Notes: a model not told the origin generated them from the letters alone. Numbered from the stretch's first letter, positions 43,300-52,820 are shown. The stretch: 64,000 nt of DNA from an uncultured Oscillospiraceae bacterium (GCA_900539425.1 UQBX01000004.1:62001-126000), one strand, 5' to 3'. Translations and numbers: made by a program.

Positions 43300-44313
43300 T
43301 TATGACTGGGCAGAGCCGTACATAACATCGGGATAGTCGGTCATGATGCAGTCTGCTCCTATTGAACTCAGATAGTCAAAATCATCTTTGTCATTAATAG
43401 TCCAGTACTGCACCGCAATACCGTGCTCGTGCGCATAGTTTATAACTTGAGCAGTACCGAGGTTTGCAATCATGCGGTAAGGCATGCTGTAAGGAATCTG
43501 CAGCGCAATGTAATTTGCCTCAAAATTATCGTCATTTCTGAGTACGGCAGAGTAGAATTCAAGCACCTCATTGATAGTAGCACTGCGGTATAGATTGGGG
43601 TAGTTTTCATCGGCATGTATTGAAACTTCCTCTTTGAATGTGCCGAAGATAACACGGTCAAGCAGATCTTTTTCCTCAAGTATAGTATAAAGAACGTCAA
43701 GCGCTTTTTTCCCGAGCTCTTCGCCGTTTTTGATTTCTATTATATAATTGTATGTGCCGCCGCCTACATCTTCTAAGTAATCAAGCACTTCTTCAACGCG
43801 CACGATTTTAAGATCGTCCGGAACCTCTTCTCCTCTCAGATCTGCATAAGGCATTTCGCCGTTTTCATTTTCAAATTTTGCGCCCATGTTGAGCATTCTG
43901 AGCTCCTCGTATGTTTTATCCTCTGGGCGTATTTCTTTTTCTCCGAAAACCGTTTCGCTGTCAGATGTTCTGTCCAGAGTATCGTCGTGAAGCAGAACAA
44001 GTACGTTGTCTTTTGTGATATGAAGATCAAATTCAAACCAGTCAACGGTAAAATTCTCGTTTTCGGCACAGTTTTTAAATGCCATCATGGTTTCCTCAGG
44101 CATAATTCCGCCGCCGCTTCTGTGGGCGCTTATCTGGGTATTGCCGTCTGAGGCAACAAACGGGTTGTCAGTTTCATATGCAATAACATCCTCTGAGTCA
44201 GAGCGGTAACCCATGGAGATTATTTCTCCTGCGGCAAATACGGCAATAACGCATATAACGGCAATCAGCGCTTTAACAGCGCGCGGTATTTTTTTCTTTT
44301 TGCTTTCGGTCAT
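43300..44313 (-). CDS. Glycerophosphodiester phosphodiesterase, membrane-anchored
   Basis: 337 residues. An N-terminal transmembrane segment (about 12-32) is followed by the GDPD TIM barrel: ISAHRSGGGIMPEETMMAF with His-Arg, FDLHITKDNVLVLLHDDTL with Glu/Asp ligands replaced by the usual FDLH, IEIKNGEE, and GADCIMTDYPD at the end. Releases glycerol phosphate from glycerophosphodiesters at the outer face of the membrane. Confidence 0.92.
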   Translation of the reverse strand: MTESKKKKIPRAVKALIAVICVIAVFAAGEIISMGYRSDSEDVIAYETDNPFVASDGNTQISAHRSGGGIMPEETMMAFKNCAENENFTVDWFEFDLHITKDNVLVLLHDDTLDRTSDSETVFGEKEIRPEDKTYEELRMLNMGAKFENENGEMPYADLRGEEVPDDLKIVRVEEVLDYLEDVGGGTYNYIIEIKNGEELGKKALDVLYTILEEKDLLDRVIFGTFKEEVSIHADENYPNLYRSATINEVLEFYSAVLRNDDNFEANYIALQIPYSMPYRMIANLGTAQVINYAHEHGIAVQYWTINDKDDFDYLSSIGADCIMTDYPDVMYGSAQS

Positions 44314-44351
44314 TGTTACCAGATCCTTCCTAATAAGATAATTATAAACTG

Positions 44352-44380
44352 ATTATAAATTTTATGAATAATTCCGTCAA
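44352..44380 (-). promoter_or_regulatory. Promoter of the GDPD gene
   Basis: On the minus strand: TTGACG, 17-bp spacer, TATAAT. Confidence 0.75.
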
Positions 44381-44589
44381 ATTTCATGATTTAAAAAAGC
44401 ACAAACCGCTGTAACCATAGAAAACGGTTTTTTTATTGATAGTTGCCAAAAACATTATCTTTAATTTTTTTAATTGCAAAATAAATTGTAAAAAATTAAC
44501 AAATAAATTTTGCTTTTGTGAAATTTTCTATATATGCGCTTATTACGCGCGCGATTTTTTTATAAAATGATGAAAATGTATGAATTTCA

Positions 44590-44618
44590 TTGTAAACAGC
44601 ATTTTTTAGCCGTATAAT
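44590..44618 (+). promoter_or_regulatory. Promoter of the split glutamate synthase operon
   Basis: TTGTAA, 17-bp spacer, TATAAT, 34 nt before the first ATG. Unlike glnA there is no hairpin between promoter and gene. Confidence 0.8.
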
Positions 44619-44652
44619 TGCAATGTGAAAAACTTCTGAAGGAGGAGTTTCA

Positions 44653-45759
44653 ATGCTTAAAGAAGGGCAGGTAAGAATTCCGTCCGGCTGCGCTATCGCA
44701 GCTATAATAGACAGAAAAGGCGGAAAGATTAACGGTTCTGAAATTATCAAATCAATTGCGCTTATGCATGACCGCTCAAACGGACTCGGAGGCGGCTTTG
44801 CCGCTTACGGAATTTACCCCGAACATGCGGACGACTACGCTTTTCATGTATTCTATGAAAGCGCTGCTGCAAAAAATGAGTGCGAAGATTTTTTATTCAA
44901 GCACTTCAATGTTGATGTGTCTGAAAAAATACCCACCAAAAAGGTGGAATCTATTGCGAACGGGCCTGATATATGGCGCTATTTCGCAAAGCCAAATAAA
45001 GTAAGAATGAAAGAAGCACGCATGGACGAGGAGGAGTATACCGTTCAGTGCGTAATGCGTGTAAACCAGCATATTGACGGCGCTTTCATATTCTCAAGCG
45101 GCAAAAATATGGGCTGTTTTAAAGCCGTAGGTTTCCCCGAAGATGTAGGCGAGTTTTATATGCTTGATCAGTATGACGCCTATCTTTGGACTGCTCACGG
45201 CAGATTTCCCACAAATACTCCCGGCTGGTGGGGAGGCTCTCACCCGTTCAATATTCTGGATTGGTCAATAGTACACAACGGCGAAATATCTTCCTATGAT
45301 GCAAACAGGCGTTACATAGAGCAGTTTGGCTATGTGTGCACAATGCAGACTGATACTGAGGTAATCACATATCTGTTTGATCATCTTATCCGCCATCACG
45401 GACTTCCCATTGAGGTTGCGGCAGATGTTCTCACTGCTCCTGAGTGGGACGAGATAGACAGAATGGATCACGAAAGAAAAGAGTATTTTACAACTCTGCG
45501 CTCAATTTACAGCGCGGCGCTTGTAAACGGCCCGTTTTCCGTTATACTCGGCTCAAACAAGGGCCTTCTTGCTATTAATGACCGCCTTAAACTTCGTTCG
45601 CTCACAGCGGCAACAAAGGGCACAAGGGCTTATTTTGCGTCTGAGGAATCTGCAATCAGAATTATTTGCCCTGATCCTGAAAAGGTTTGGTCAGTAAGCG
45701 GAGCAGAGCCTGTTTTCGTTCCGCTTGAGCTTGATGAAAAGGAGGGCGGCGAAAAATGA
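44653..45759 (+). CDS. Glutamate synthase glutaminase domain (split GltB part 1)
   Basis: 368 residues, class II glutamine amidotransferase. The nucleophile Cys is in IPSGCAIAAIID (residue 13, so a short leader is likely removed). Other blocks: NGLGGGFAAYGIYP, AHGRFPTNTPGWWGGSHPFN and IVHNGEISSYDANRR. Releases ammonia from glutamine for the next gene's product. AAGGAGGAG precedes the ATG; 4-nt overlap with the next gene. This is the archaeal-type split form of the large GOGAT subunit. Confidence 0.92.
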   Translation: MLKEGQVRIPSGCAIAAIIDRKGGKINGSEIIKSIALMHDRSNGLGGGFAAYGIYPEHADDYAFHVFYESAAAKNECEDFLFKHFNVDVSEKIPTKKVESIANGPDIWRYFAKPNKVRMKEARMDEEEYTVQCVMRVNQHIDGAFIFSSGKNMGCFKAVGFPEDVGEFYMLDQYDAYLWTAHGRFPTNTPGWWGGSHPFNILDWSIVHNGEISSYDANRRYIEQFGYVCTMQTDTEVITYLFDHLIRHHGLPIEVAADVLTAPEWDEIDRMDHERKEYFTTLRSIYSAALVNGPFSVILGSNKGLLAINDRLKLRSLTAATKGTRAYFASEESAIRIICPDPEKVWSVSGAEPVFVPLELDEKEGGEK

Positions 45760-47261
45760 TTAATTATATTCCAAGAAGATTTACGATTGTAAGGGATAAA
45801 GACCTTTGCATAAATTGCGGCTGCTGTGTAAGGCAGTGCGCCAATGAGTGCCATTTTTTCTCTCCTAAAGACGGTGAAACAGTTGTTTCAAAGTCAGACG
45901 CATGCGTAGCCTGCCACAGGTGTGTAGATCTTTGCCCTACCGGTGCTCTCAGAATAGAAAAATATGTGTGTGATTACAGGGAAAACGCAAACTGGACTCC
46001 GGATTATCAGCAGGAGATATGCCGCCAGGCAAACACAGGCTCAACCCTGCTTTCCGCAATGGGCAACCCCAAGCCGTTTCCCATTTATTGGGATAAGATT
46101 CTGCTGAACGCATCACAGGTTACAAACCCGTCTATAGACCCCCTCAGAGAGCCTATGGAAATACGCACGATCCTTGGCAGAAAGCCCGATAAAATGGTGG
46201 TTGAGAAAAAGGGCAAATCCTTAACAAAGATGCCGCCGCAGGTGGTTCTTGAAACACCCATTATGTTTTCGGCTATGTCATTCGGCTCTATCAGCCTTAA
46301 CGCTCAGAAATCACTTGCCATGGCGGCAAAAGAGCTCGGCACCGTGTTCAACACAGGTGAGGGCGGTCTCCACAGTGAATTGAAGGAATACGGCAAATAT
46401 GCAGGCGTTCAGGTAGCATCGGGACGTTTCGGTGTATATAAAGATTATCTTCTTAATTCAAAATTTATAGAAATAAAGATAGGTCAGGGCGCTAAGCCCG
46501 GTATCGGCGGTCATCTGCCCGGTGAAAAGGTAAATGTTGAGGTTTCAAATGCCAGAATGATTCCCGTCGGATCGGACGCTATTTCTCCTGCTCCGCACCA
46601 CGATATTTATTCAATTGAGGATCTGCGCCAGCTTATCTGGTCATTAAAGCAGGCAACAAACGGCGAAAAGCCCGTTTCAGTTAAAATTGCCGCAGTTCAC
46701 AATATTGCCGCCATCGCTTCCGGTGTTGCCAGAGCGGGCGCGGATATAGTTGTAATAGACGGCTTTAGAGGAGGTACGGGCGCCGCTCCCACAAGAATAA
46801 GGGATAATGTAGGTATTCCTATTGAACTTGCGCTTGCGTCCGCAGACCAAAGGCTGCGTGATGAGGGTATTCGTTCAAATGTTTCTCTTGTTGCCGCAGG
46901 TTCATTCCGTTGCTCTGCTGATATAGTTAAGGCAATAGCTCTGGGTGCCGATGCGTGCTATATTGCGTCCGCCGCTCTTATTGCTATGGGCTGCCATATG
47001 TGCCAGACCTGCAATACGGGCAAGTGCAACTGGGGTATTGCAACTCAGCGTCCCGATCTTACAAGAAGACTCAATCCTGAGATCGCTCACCAGCGTGTAA
47101 TAAACCTTGTTAACGCGTGGAACCATGAGATAAAGGAGATAATGGGCGGAATGGGCATTAACTCCGTCGATTCTCTGCGCGGAAACAGACTTATGCTCAG
47201 AGGTCTCGGCTTAAATGAAAAAGAGCTTGAAATACTCGGTATCAAGCACGCCGGAGAATAA
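45756..47261 (+). CDS. Glutamate synthase FMN domain with N-terminal ferredoxin (split GltB part 2)
   Basis: 501 residues. The first 70 carry two 4Fe-4S motifs (CINCGCCVRQCANEC and CVACHRCVDLCPTG). The rest is the FMN/Fe-S synthase barrel: PIMFSAMSFGSISLNAQKS, GEGGLHSELKEYG, GFRGGTGAAPTRIRDN, and the 3Fe-4S Cys triad CHMCQTCNTGKCNWG. Makes glutamate from 2-oxoglutarate and ammonia. Confidence 0.95.
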   Translation: MINYIPRRFTIVRDKDLCINCGCCVRQCANECHFFSPKDGETVVSKSDACVACHRCVDLCPTGALRIEKYVCDYRENANWTPDYQQEICRQANTGSTLLSAMGNPKPFPIYWDKILLNASQVTNPSIDPLREPMEIRTILGRKPDKMVVEKKGKSLTKMPPQVVLETPIMFSAMSFGSISLNAQKSLAMAAKELGTVFNTGEGGLHSELKEYGKYAGVQVASGRFGVYKDYLLNSKFIEIKIGQGAKPGIGGHLPGEKVNVEVSNARMIPVGSDAISPAPHHDIYSIEDLRQLIWSLKQATNGEKPVSVKIAAVHNIAAIASGVARAGADIVVIDGFRGGTGAAPTRIRDNVGIPIELALASADQRLRDEGIRSNVSLVAAGSFRCSADIVKAIALGADACYIASAALIAMGCHMCQTCNTGKCNWGIATQRPDLTRRLNPEIAHQRVINLVNAWNHEIKEIMGGMGINSVDSLRGNRLMLRGLGLNEKELEILGIKHAGE

Positions 47262-47274
47262 GGAGGGGTTACAG

Positions 47275-47715
47275 TTGAAAAAAGTTTTTGCTCGTGAAAA
47301 TCTTTGTGTTAACTGCCGCCTTTGCGAGGTTTACTGCAAAACGGCTCACAGTAAATCAAAGGATATAGTAACGGCGTTTAAAGAGGAAGATCCCGCTCCG
47401 GTTGCAAGGATCTCTGTTTACGGGGGCAGGGAAGCTTCCGTTGCCGTAAACTGTCGCCATTGTGACGACCCCGCCTGTGTAAAGGCGTGTATCACCGGCG
47501 CAATGCATAAGGATAAGAAAACGGGTATAGTATCCGTTGATGAAAATAAATGTATCGGATGTATGACATGTCTTGCCGTATGTCCCGTAGGCTGTATAAA
47601 GCCCGGAAATATCGCATTCAAGTGCGATCTTTGCGGCGGCGAGGAGCCTGCCTGCGTTAAGAACTGCCCCAACCGCGCTCTTGTTTGGGTAGAAACCGGA
47701 GGTGAGCAGAAATGA
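47275..47715 (+). CDS. 4Fe-4S ferredoxin subunit of glutamate synthase operon
   Basis: 146 residues with four 4Fe-4S Cys motifs (CVNCRLCEVYCKTAH, CRHCDDPACVKAC, CIGCMTCLAVCPVGC, CDLCGGEEPACVKNCP). It is like the HycB/NapG-type electron-transfer proteins. The TTG start at 47275 has AGGAGGGG 8 nt upstream. It probably passes electrons between the flavoprotein encoded next and the synthase. 4-nt overlap with the next gene. Confidence 0.88.
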   Translation: MKKVFARENLCVNCRLCEVYCKTAHSKSKDIVTAFKEEDPAPVARISVYGGREASVAVNCRHCDDPACVKACITGAMHKDKKTGIVSVDENKCIGCMTCLAVCPVGCIKPGNIAFKCDLCGGEEPACVKNCPNRALVWVETGGEQK

Positions 47716-48977
47716 AGTATGTTATCATAGGTGCTTCCGCCGCAGGACTTGCCGCGGCTCAGCAGATAAGAGTAACAGACAGCGACGGTGAGATAACGGT
47801 GCTTACAAGAGAAGCGTATCTGCCGTACAGCCGCCCTTCAATAAGTTATCTGCTCAAGGGAACGGTTGAAGAAAAAAAGATGTTCCTTAAAAAACCGCAG
47901 TATTATTCAGAGAACAATATAAATATAGTTACGAGCGCTGAAGTGACTAAAATAGACAGGGAAAAGAAAGTTGTTAAGGCGGGCAGAAAAGAATATGCGT
48001 ATGACAAACTCTGTATCGCCGCAGGCTCAAAGCCGTTTGTTCCGCCTGTTGAAAATGCTGACGGGTGTAAAAATGTGTTCACTTTTCTTGACCTTGCAAG
48101 CGCAAAAGCACTCAAAAAAACTGTAAACAAAAAAACAAAGGCTGTTGTTATCGGCGCCGGACTTATAGGAATGAAAGCCGCAGAGGGACTTTCAAAAGTT
48201 TGCGAAAGCGTACATGTTGCGGAACTTTCCCCTCGTGTGCTGCCGTCAATACTTGATGAAAAAAGCGCTGTCTTTGTAAAAAAATATCTTGAGGAGCACG
48301 GAGGACTTTCATTCCATCTTCAGGATACGGTTGTAAAGGCAAATGTAAAAGGCGGATGCGTTAAATCCGTACTGCTCAAAAGCGGTAAAAAACTTGACTG
48401 CGATGTGCTCGTTATAGCGGTAGGCGTACGCCCTGAAACTGCTCTTGCCGAAAAGGCGGGGCTTGAGGTTAACAGGGGTATAATCGTAGACCAGAAAACC
48501 ATGCAGACAAGTGATGAGAATATCTATGCCGCAGGCGACTGCACTGTTTCAGTTGATATGCTTGACGGCTCAAATAAGATAATTGCCCTTTGGCCGAACG
48601 CAGTTTATCAGGGAATGGCGGCAGGCTCGCATATGGCGGGCGGCAGCCTTGATATGGGCGGAGCGTACAGTGTAAACGCAATTGATTTTTACGGCTTGCG
48701 TATTTGCACCTGCGGACTTATAAATGCTCAGGGTGAGCAGTATTACGACAGAATTAAAACAGGCGGCAATTCATATAAACGCCTTATATTCGAAGGTTCA
48801 AGGCTTGTTGGTTTCGTGCTTATCAATTCAAGCGAAAACGCGGGTATTTATACAAGTCTTGTATCAAATAAAATTGACCTGAGTAATCTTGAGGGCGATA
48901 TTATGGAAACACCGTCGCTCTTCCTTTTCAACAAGGAAACAAGAACTCAGAAGCTGACGGGAGGTATTGCCTTATGA
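47712..48977 (+). CDS. FAD/NAD(P)-dependent oxidoreductase of the operon
   Basis: 421 residues, NADH-rubredoxin/nitrite reductase-like flavoprotein. FAD site YVIIGASAAGLAAAQQIR at the N-terminus, NAD(P) site AVVIGAGLIGMKAAEGLS in the middle, and the second FAD motif NIYAAGDCTVSVD. It likely feeds NAD(P)H electrons to the ferredoxin and the synthase. It lies within the chain of overlapping genes. Confidence 0.9.
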   Translation: MKYVIIGASAAGLAAAQQIRVTDSDGEITVLTREAYLPYSRPSISYLLKGTVEEKKMFLKKPQYYSENNINIVTSAEVTKIDREKKVVKAGRKEYAYDKLCIAAGSKPFVPPVENADGCKNVFTFLDLASAKALKKTVNKKTKAVVIGAGLIGMKAAEGLSKVCESVHVAELSPRVLPSILDEKSAVFVKKYLEEHGGLSFHLQDTVVKANVKGGCVKSVLLKSGKKLDCDVLVIAVGVRPETALAEKAGLEVNRGIIVDQKTMQTSDENIYAAGDCTVSVDMLDGSNKIIALWPNAVYQGMAAGSHMAGGSLDMGGAYSVNAIDFYGLRICTCGLINAQGEQYYDRIKTGGNSYKRLIFEGSRLVGFVLINSSENAGIYTSLVSNKIDLSNLEGDIMETPSLFLFNKETRTQKLTGGIAL

Positions 48978-49708
48978 GCATTGAAGCAGGACTTCAGAGA
49001 TACGAAACGGTAAATGATCTTATAAAGGCTGAGCTTTCCTCAAAAAATAAGGTAACGGTTAAAGACGTTAACGGCCAGCGATACATTGGCTGTGCGCTTG
49101 ATGCCGGCAAGACTATTGAAGTTCACGGTACTCCGGGAAATGATCTTGCCTGCTACCTTAACGGCGGAAAGATAGTTGTTTACGGCAGCGGACAGGATGC
49201 AGTAGGCAACACAATGAACGGCGGCGAGATAATTATTCACGGGCACAGCGGAGATGCACTTGGCTACGGCATGAGAGACGGCTGTATTTATGTGCGTGAC
49301 AATGTTGCCTGCCGCGGCGGTATCCATATTAAGGAATTTGAGGCGATGAAGCCCGTTATAGTAATAGGGCAGAATGCCGGCTCGTTTTTAGGCGAATACA
49401 TGGCGGGCGGCACGATCGTTCTTTTAGGTTTGGGCTTAAAACGCGGCGAAAAGCTGTTCGGCACACACTGCGCTTCAGGTATGCACGGCGGCAAGATATT
49501 TGTTCGCGGCGCATTTCCTAAAGAAAATCTTTCTGCAAATATTAAAGTTTCATCACTTACAAAAGAGGATGAAAAAGAGCTTGACGGCTATGTAAAAAAA
49601 TACTGCAAATATTTCGGGGCTGATTATAAAGATATAATGTCTAAGCCGTTTAAAAAGCTTTCACCGGCAACTTCAAGGCCGTACGCAAATCTTTATACGC
49701 CTAATTGA
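48974..49708 (+). CDS. Glutamate synthase GXGXG domain (split GltB part 3)
   Basis: 244 residues, right-handed beta-helix with repeated GXXGXXXG turns (YLNGGKIVVYGSGQDAVGNT, MNGGEIIIHGHSGDALGYGM). This is the third domain of the normal large GOGAT subunit, here a separate protein. Overlaps the previous gene by 4 nt. Confidence 0.93.
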   Translation: MSIEAGLQRYETVNDLIKAELSSKNKVTVKDVNGQRYIGCALDAGKTIEVHGTPGNDLACYLNGGKIVVYGSGQDAVGNTMNGGEIIIHGHSGDALGYGMRDGCIYVRDNVACRGGIHIKEFEAMKPVIVIGQNAGSFLGEYMAGGTIVLLGLGLKRGEKLFGTHCASGMHGGKIFVRGAFPKENLSANIKVSSLTKEDEKELDGYVKKYCKYFGADYKDIMSKPFKKLSPATSRPYANLYTPN

Positions 49709-49730
49709 TAAAAAACGGGAGCGTTAATCT

Positions 49731-51185
49731 ATGTTCAACAGTATTCACGAGGAATGCGGAGTTTTCGGAATATTTGAAAATAAAACTACTCATGTTGCAA
49801 GGTCTGCATATCTTGCGCTTTATGCGCTTCAGCACCGCGGTCAGGAAAGCTGCGGCATAGCCGTTAATGATGACGGGGTTTTTTCCCACCATCGCGGAGA
49901 CGGTCTTGTGCCTGATGTTTTCACCAAGGAAAAGCTTGAGGCACTCGGAATGGGAAATATGGCTATAGGCCATGTGCGTTACTCAACAACGGGCGGCAAG
50001 AATCACAATAATATTCAGCCGCTTGTAATACGGCATATTAAAGGTAATCTTGCAGTTGCCCACAACGGCAATCTTGTAAACGCCGCAGAACTCAGAAAGG
50101 GTTTTGAACTCGGCGGAGCTATATTCCACGGTACTTCCGATACGGAATCAATAGCTTATTCGATTGTAAGGGAGCGCCTTACAAGCAAAAGCACTGAAGA
50201 AGCTATATCCAAGGTTATGAACCACCTTAGAGGTGCTTATTCCTGCGTTGTAATGACGGCAACAAAGCTGATTGCTTTCAGGGATCCTATGGGATTTCGT
50301 CCGCTCTGTCTGGGGCAGACTGATGACGGCGCATATGTTGTGGCATCAGAATCCTGCGCGCTTGATACAATAGGCGCAAAGTTTATCAGGGATATTAAAG
50401 CGGGAGAAATACTGACTATCAGTATGTCAGGGCTGAGTTCAGATACTTCTCACTGTTCTGAAAAGCCGTGCGGGCTGTGCGTTTTTGAATATATCTATTT
50501 TGCCCGTCCCGATTCAGTTATTGAGGGCGCTTCTGTTCAGCGTGCAAGAATAAAAGCGGGCGAGTTCTTAGCAAAGGAAAGTCCCGTTGACGCCGATATA
50601 GTTATAGGCGTTCCCGATTCGGGGCTTGATGCCGCTCTCGGTTATTCAAATGAAAGCGGAATACCTTACGGGATAGGCTTTATCAAAAACAAATATATTG
50701 GCAGAAGCTTTATTCAGCCAAGCCAGGATATGCGTGAAGATGCCGTAAGAATAAAACTCAATGTAGTTAAAGAAAATATAAAGGGCAAGCGAGTTATAAT
50801 GATAGACGATTCAATCGTGCGCGGCACAACAAGCGCAAGAATCGTAAGCCTGCTCCGCGAGGCGGGCGCAAAAGAAGTGCATGTGCGCATATCATCGCCG
50901 CCTTTTAAATTCCCCTGTTATTTCGGCACGGATGTTGACAGCCGTGATAATCTTATTGCCTGCAAGTACAACTCCGCAGAGGAGATTGCTCAGGTAATAG
51001 GGGCTGATTCTCTTGCATATCTTTCCGTAGAGGCAACACACCACCTTGCGGAAAATACGGGCATGGGGTTCTGTGACGGCTGCTTTACGGGCAATTATCC
51101 CGTTGAAGTTCCCAAGGAACAACCCAAGGATAAATTTGAAACAAAGCTTAACAGATTTTCTCAGTATTATCAGGTGCTTGACTGA
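49731..51185 (+). CDS. purF: Amidophosphoribosyltransferase
   Basis: 484 residues, first step of purine synthesis: PRPP plus glutamine to phosphoribosylamine. An N-terminal glutaminase with Cys in EECGVFGIF after a short propeptide, LQHRGQESCGIAV, and the PRPP loop VIMIDDSIVRGTTS. It follows the glutamate synthase operon by 22 nt with GGGAG before the ATG, so it is probably co-transcribed, which ties purine synthesis to the amide-nitrogen genes. No other pur genes are present. Confidence 0.96.
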   Translation: MFNSIHEECGVFGIFENKTTHVARSAYLALYALQHRGQESCGIAVNDDGVFSHHRGDGLVPDVFTKEKLEALGMGNMAIGHVRYSTTGGKNHNNIQPLVIRHIKGNLAVAHNGNLVNAAELRKGFELGGAIFHGTSDTESIAYSIVRERLTSKSTEEAISKVMNHLRGAYSCVVMTATKLIAFRDPMGFRPLCLGQTDDGAYVVASESCALDTIGAKFIRDIKAGEILTISMSGLSSDTSHCSEKPCGLCVFEYIYFARPDSVIEGASVQRARIKAGEFLAKESPVDADIVIGVPDSGLDAALGYSNESGIPYGIGFIKNKYIGRSFIQPSQDMREDAVRIKLNVVKENIKGKRVIMIDDSIVRGTTSARIVSLLREAGAKEVHVRISSPPFKFPCYFGTDVDSRDNLIACKYNSAEEIAQVIGADSLAYLSVEATHHLAENTGMGFCDGCFTGNYPVEVPKEQPKDKFETKLNRFSQYYQVLD

Positions 51186-51219
51186 TTTACAGCAATAATG
51201 ATTAATTTTAAATCAGCAC

Positions 51220-51248
51220 TTGACTAATCATTAAAAATATAGTAAATT
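51220..51248 (+). promoter_or_regulatory. Promoter of tRNA-Ser
   Basis: TTGACT, 17-bp spacer, TAAATT, 28 nt before the tRNA. Confidence 0.6.
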
Positions 51249-51276
51249 ATATGGGCGGAAATAATCCGCTCTGTAT

Positions 51277-51369
51277 GCAGATGTGTCCGAGCTGGCCGAA
51301 GGAGCACGATTGGAAATCGTGTAAACGGCGAACACCGTTTCAAGGGTTCAAATCCCTTCATCTGCGCCA
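51277..51369 (+). tRNA. tRNA-Ser (anticodon GGA)
   Basis: Acceptor GCAGATG with CATCTGC, anticodon stem ACGAT/ATCGT with loop TGGAA region giving GGA, long variable arm (ACGGCGAACACCGT) typical of serine tRNAs, T arm AAGGG-TTCAAAT-CCCTT, encoded CCA. Confidence 0.95.
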
Positions 51370-51375
51370 AGAAAA

Positions 51376-51420
51376 CCCCGAATATCGCATGGTTTAGCGG
51401 TATCCGGGGCTTTATTTTTT
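51376..51420 (+). terminator. Terminator of tRNA-Ser
   Basis: CCCCGAATATCGC pairs with GCGGTATCCGGGG (one mismatch), followed by TTTATTTTTT. Confidence 0.85.
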
Positions 51421-51816
51421 GAAAATTTTCAATTGTTTTAAATTCACCTAAAAGAACACTCTGCATCTGCAGCGTGTTCTTTTTATACTTTAAATTTAAT
51501 TTTTGGCTTTTTTATTTAAACAGTTTTCACCTGTAAGTTTATTCATAACAAGACCATATACTATGATTGCATTAATTTTAAAAACAGCTTTTTTATTCTG
51601 TTAGAGAGTATGAATTTAGAATTTTTGCACAGCCATTACAGTTTTCATTTTATACATATTAATTGACCTATTTCTGATCCTCTATAAGATGTTTGAATAA
51701 CATGAAACGAAAAACAAAACTCTAAACAGCTGTTATCTACTTCTATGTTGTTTTAAATAACACCAAATAACGTTTACTTGAGTAATATTTGAATGACATT
51801 TGATAAAACATAAAAA
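51421..51816. other. Intergenic between tRNA-Ser and prophage repressor
   Basis: No gene. It contains a bidirectional terminator, AAAAGAACAC and GTGTTCTTTTT enclosing CTGCATCTGCAG (51450-51484). The rest is AT-rich DNA that may include the left attachment site of the prophage; no duplicate of the tRNA 3' end is seen in the window. Confidence 0.55.
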
Positions 51817-52479
51817 CTAATTGTTATTTAACTCTCTGATTAACAATTTGGGTAAGCCGATTATTTTAAACTGCTCCAAGTCAGAGCCGGATATTTCTCG
51901 CGGCTTATATTCTGGATTTATAGGATAAAGCTTTATTGCTTCCTTTTTGTATTCTACTTTTTTTAATGTTGCATACTCACCGTCATATATTACGGCAGCA
52001 ATATCACCGCTTTCATTTAAACAGTTTTGTTTTAATATAAGTACTTTATCGCCTTTTTGGTATAACGGATACATAGAATCTCCCTTAACGGAGAGTACAA
52101 AAAAGTTTTCAGGATTTCTGCCTTTAAGATAAGAAAAAGGTATTTCCACAGTATCTCCGCTCCAGTCTTCCAATGCGATATTTTCATAGCCTGCCGCTAT
52201 TTCGCCGATAACAGGAAATTTAACAGTACTTATTGAAATATCAGGAGACTTTAGATTTGATGGTTCTGATTGTGTATTGTTACTCCAACCCATCAAATAT
52301 TCTGGGGTAGTATGAAGTATTCTTGAAAGCGGTTCTAAAACTTCAGTAGGAAACTTTTTTATATCTTTGCTTTCATATCTGTAAATGGTTGCAGGAGAAA
52401 GTTTTAGTTGTTCAGCAACATATTCAGCAGAAAGTCCCAATTCTTTTCGTCTTTGTTTGATTCTTTCATTTATTTCCAT
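51817..52479 (-). CDS. Prophage CI-like repressor (XRE plus S24 peptidase)
   Basis: 220 residues. An N-terminal HTH (RRKELGLSAEYVAEQLKLSP) and a C-terminal LexA/CI-type domain with AAGY cleavage site near 113, catalytic Ser in GDSMYPLYQKGD and Lys in YATLKKVEYK. Expected to hold the phage genes silent and to self-cleave in the SOS response. Transcribed away from a Cro-like gene across an operator region. Confidence 0.93.
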   Translation of the reverse strand: MEINERIKQRRKELGLSAEYVAEQLKLSPATIYRYESKDIKKFPTEVLEPLSRILHTTPEYLMGWSNNTQSEPSNLKSPDISISTVKFPVIGEIAAGYENIALEDWSGDTVEIPFSYLKGRNPENFFVLSVKGDSMYPLYQKGDKVLILKQNCLNESGDIAAVIYDGEYATLKKVEYKKEAIKLYPINPEYKPREISGSDLEQFKIIGLPKLLIRELNNN

Positions 52480-52515
52480 ACTATCACCGATCCTTTAAAA
52501 GAATATAACACATAT

Positions 52516-52598
52516 ATTGCAAAAATGCAATAAGGTTTTTTGAAAAAATGCAAAAATGCAAAAAAACTCTTGACAACTCGCAATAATGCGAGTATATT
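52516..52598. promoter_or_regulatory. Prophage operator region with rightward promoter
   Basis: Three palindromic sites share a TGCA/TCGCA-N4-TGCA/TGCGA core: ATTGCA-AAAA-TGCAAT-like at 52516-52531, TGCAAAAATGCA at 52549-52560, and ACTCGCA-ATAA-TGCGAGT at 52576-52593. The third fills the 17-bp spacer of a consensus promoter (TTGACA at 52570, TATATT at 52593). Repressor binding there would block the Cro-like gene. Confidence 0.78.
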
Positions 52599-52618
52599 TA
52601 TTTCAGGAGGTGCGTGTT

Positions 52619-52819
52619 TTGAACATGGAAATACTTGACTATGTAATGAAGAAAAACAATGTTTCAGATATTGAAATCGCAAATTTACTTAGTATTGATG
52701 AAAATACTTGGCTCAGAAAAAGGATTAATCCTAACGAAATTGAAATTGCTGAAGTTGAAAAAATTGTTGAATATTTAAATCTTGACAATAAAATTGCGAA
52801 ATGTATTTTTTTGCCTTGA
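52619..52819 (+). CDS. Cro-like small HTH protein
   Basis: About 66 residues. LDYVMKKNNVSDIEIANLLS and a following helix form a simple HTH. AGGAGG is 8 nt before a TTG at 52619 and 14 nt before the ATG at 52625, so the TTG start is likelier. It is divergent from the repressor and controlled by the promoter at 52570-52598. Confidence 0.65.
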   Translation: MNMEILDYVMKKNNVSDIEIANLLSIDENTWLRKRINPNEIEIAEVEKIVEYLNLDNKIAKCIFLP

Positions 52820-52820
52820 C

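Larger units (their letters stand above)
44314..44652. other. Divergent intergenic region gdpd / glutamate synthase
   Basis: Contains the two outward promoters listed separately and, between them, AT-rich DNA with a hairpin AAACCG...CGGTTTTTTTATT (about 44403-44438). A second GC-rich CGCGCGCG patch before TTTTTTT lies at 44541-44560; both could be weak terminators. No gene. Confidence 0.6.
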
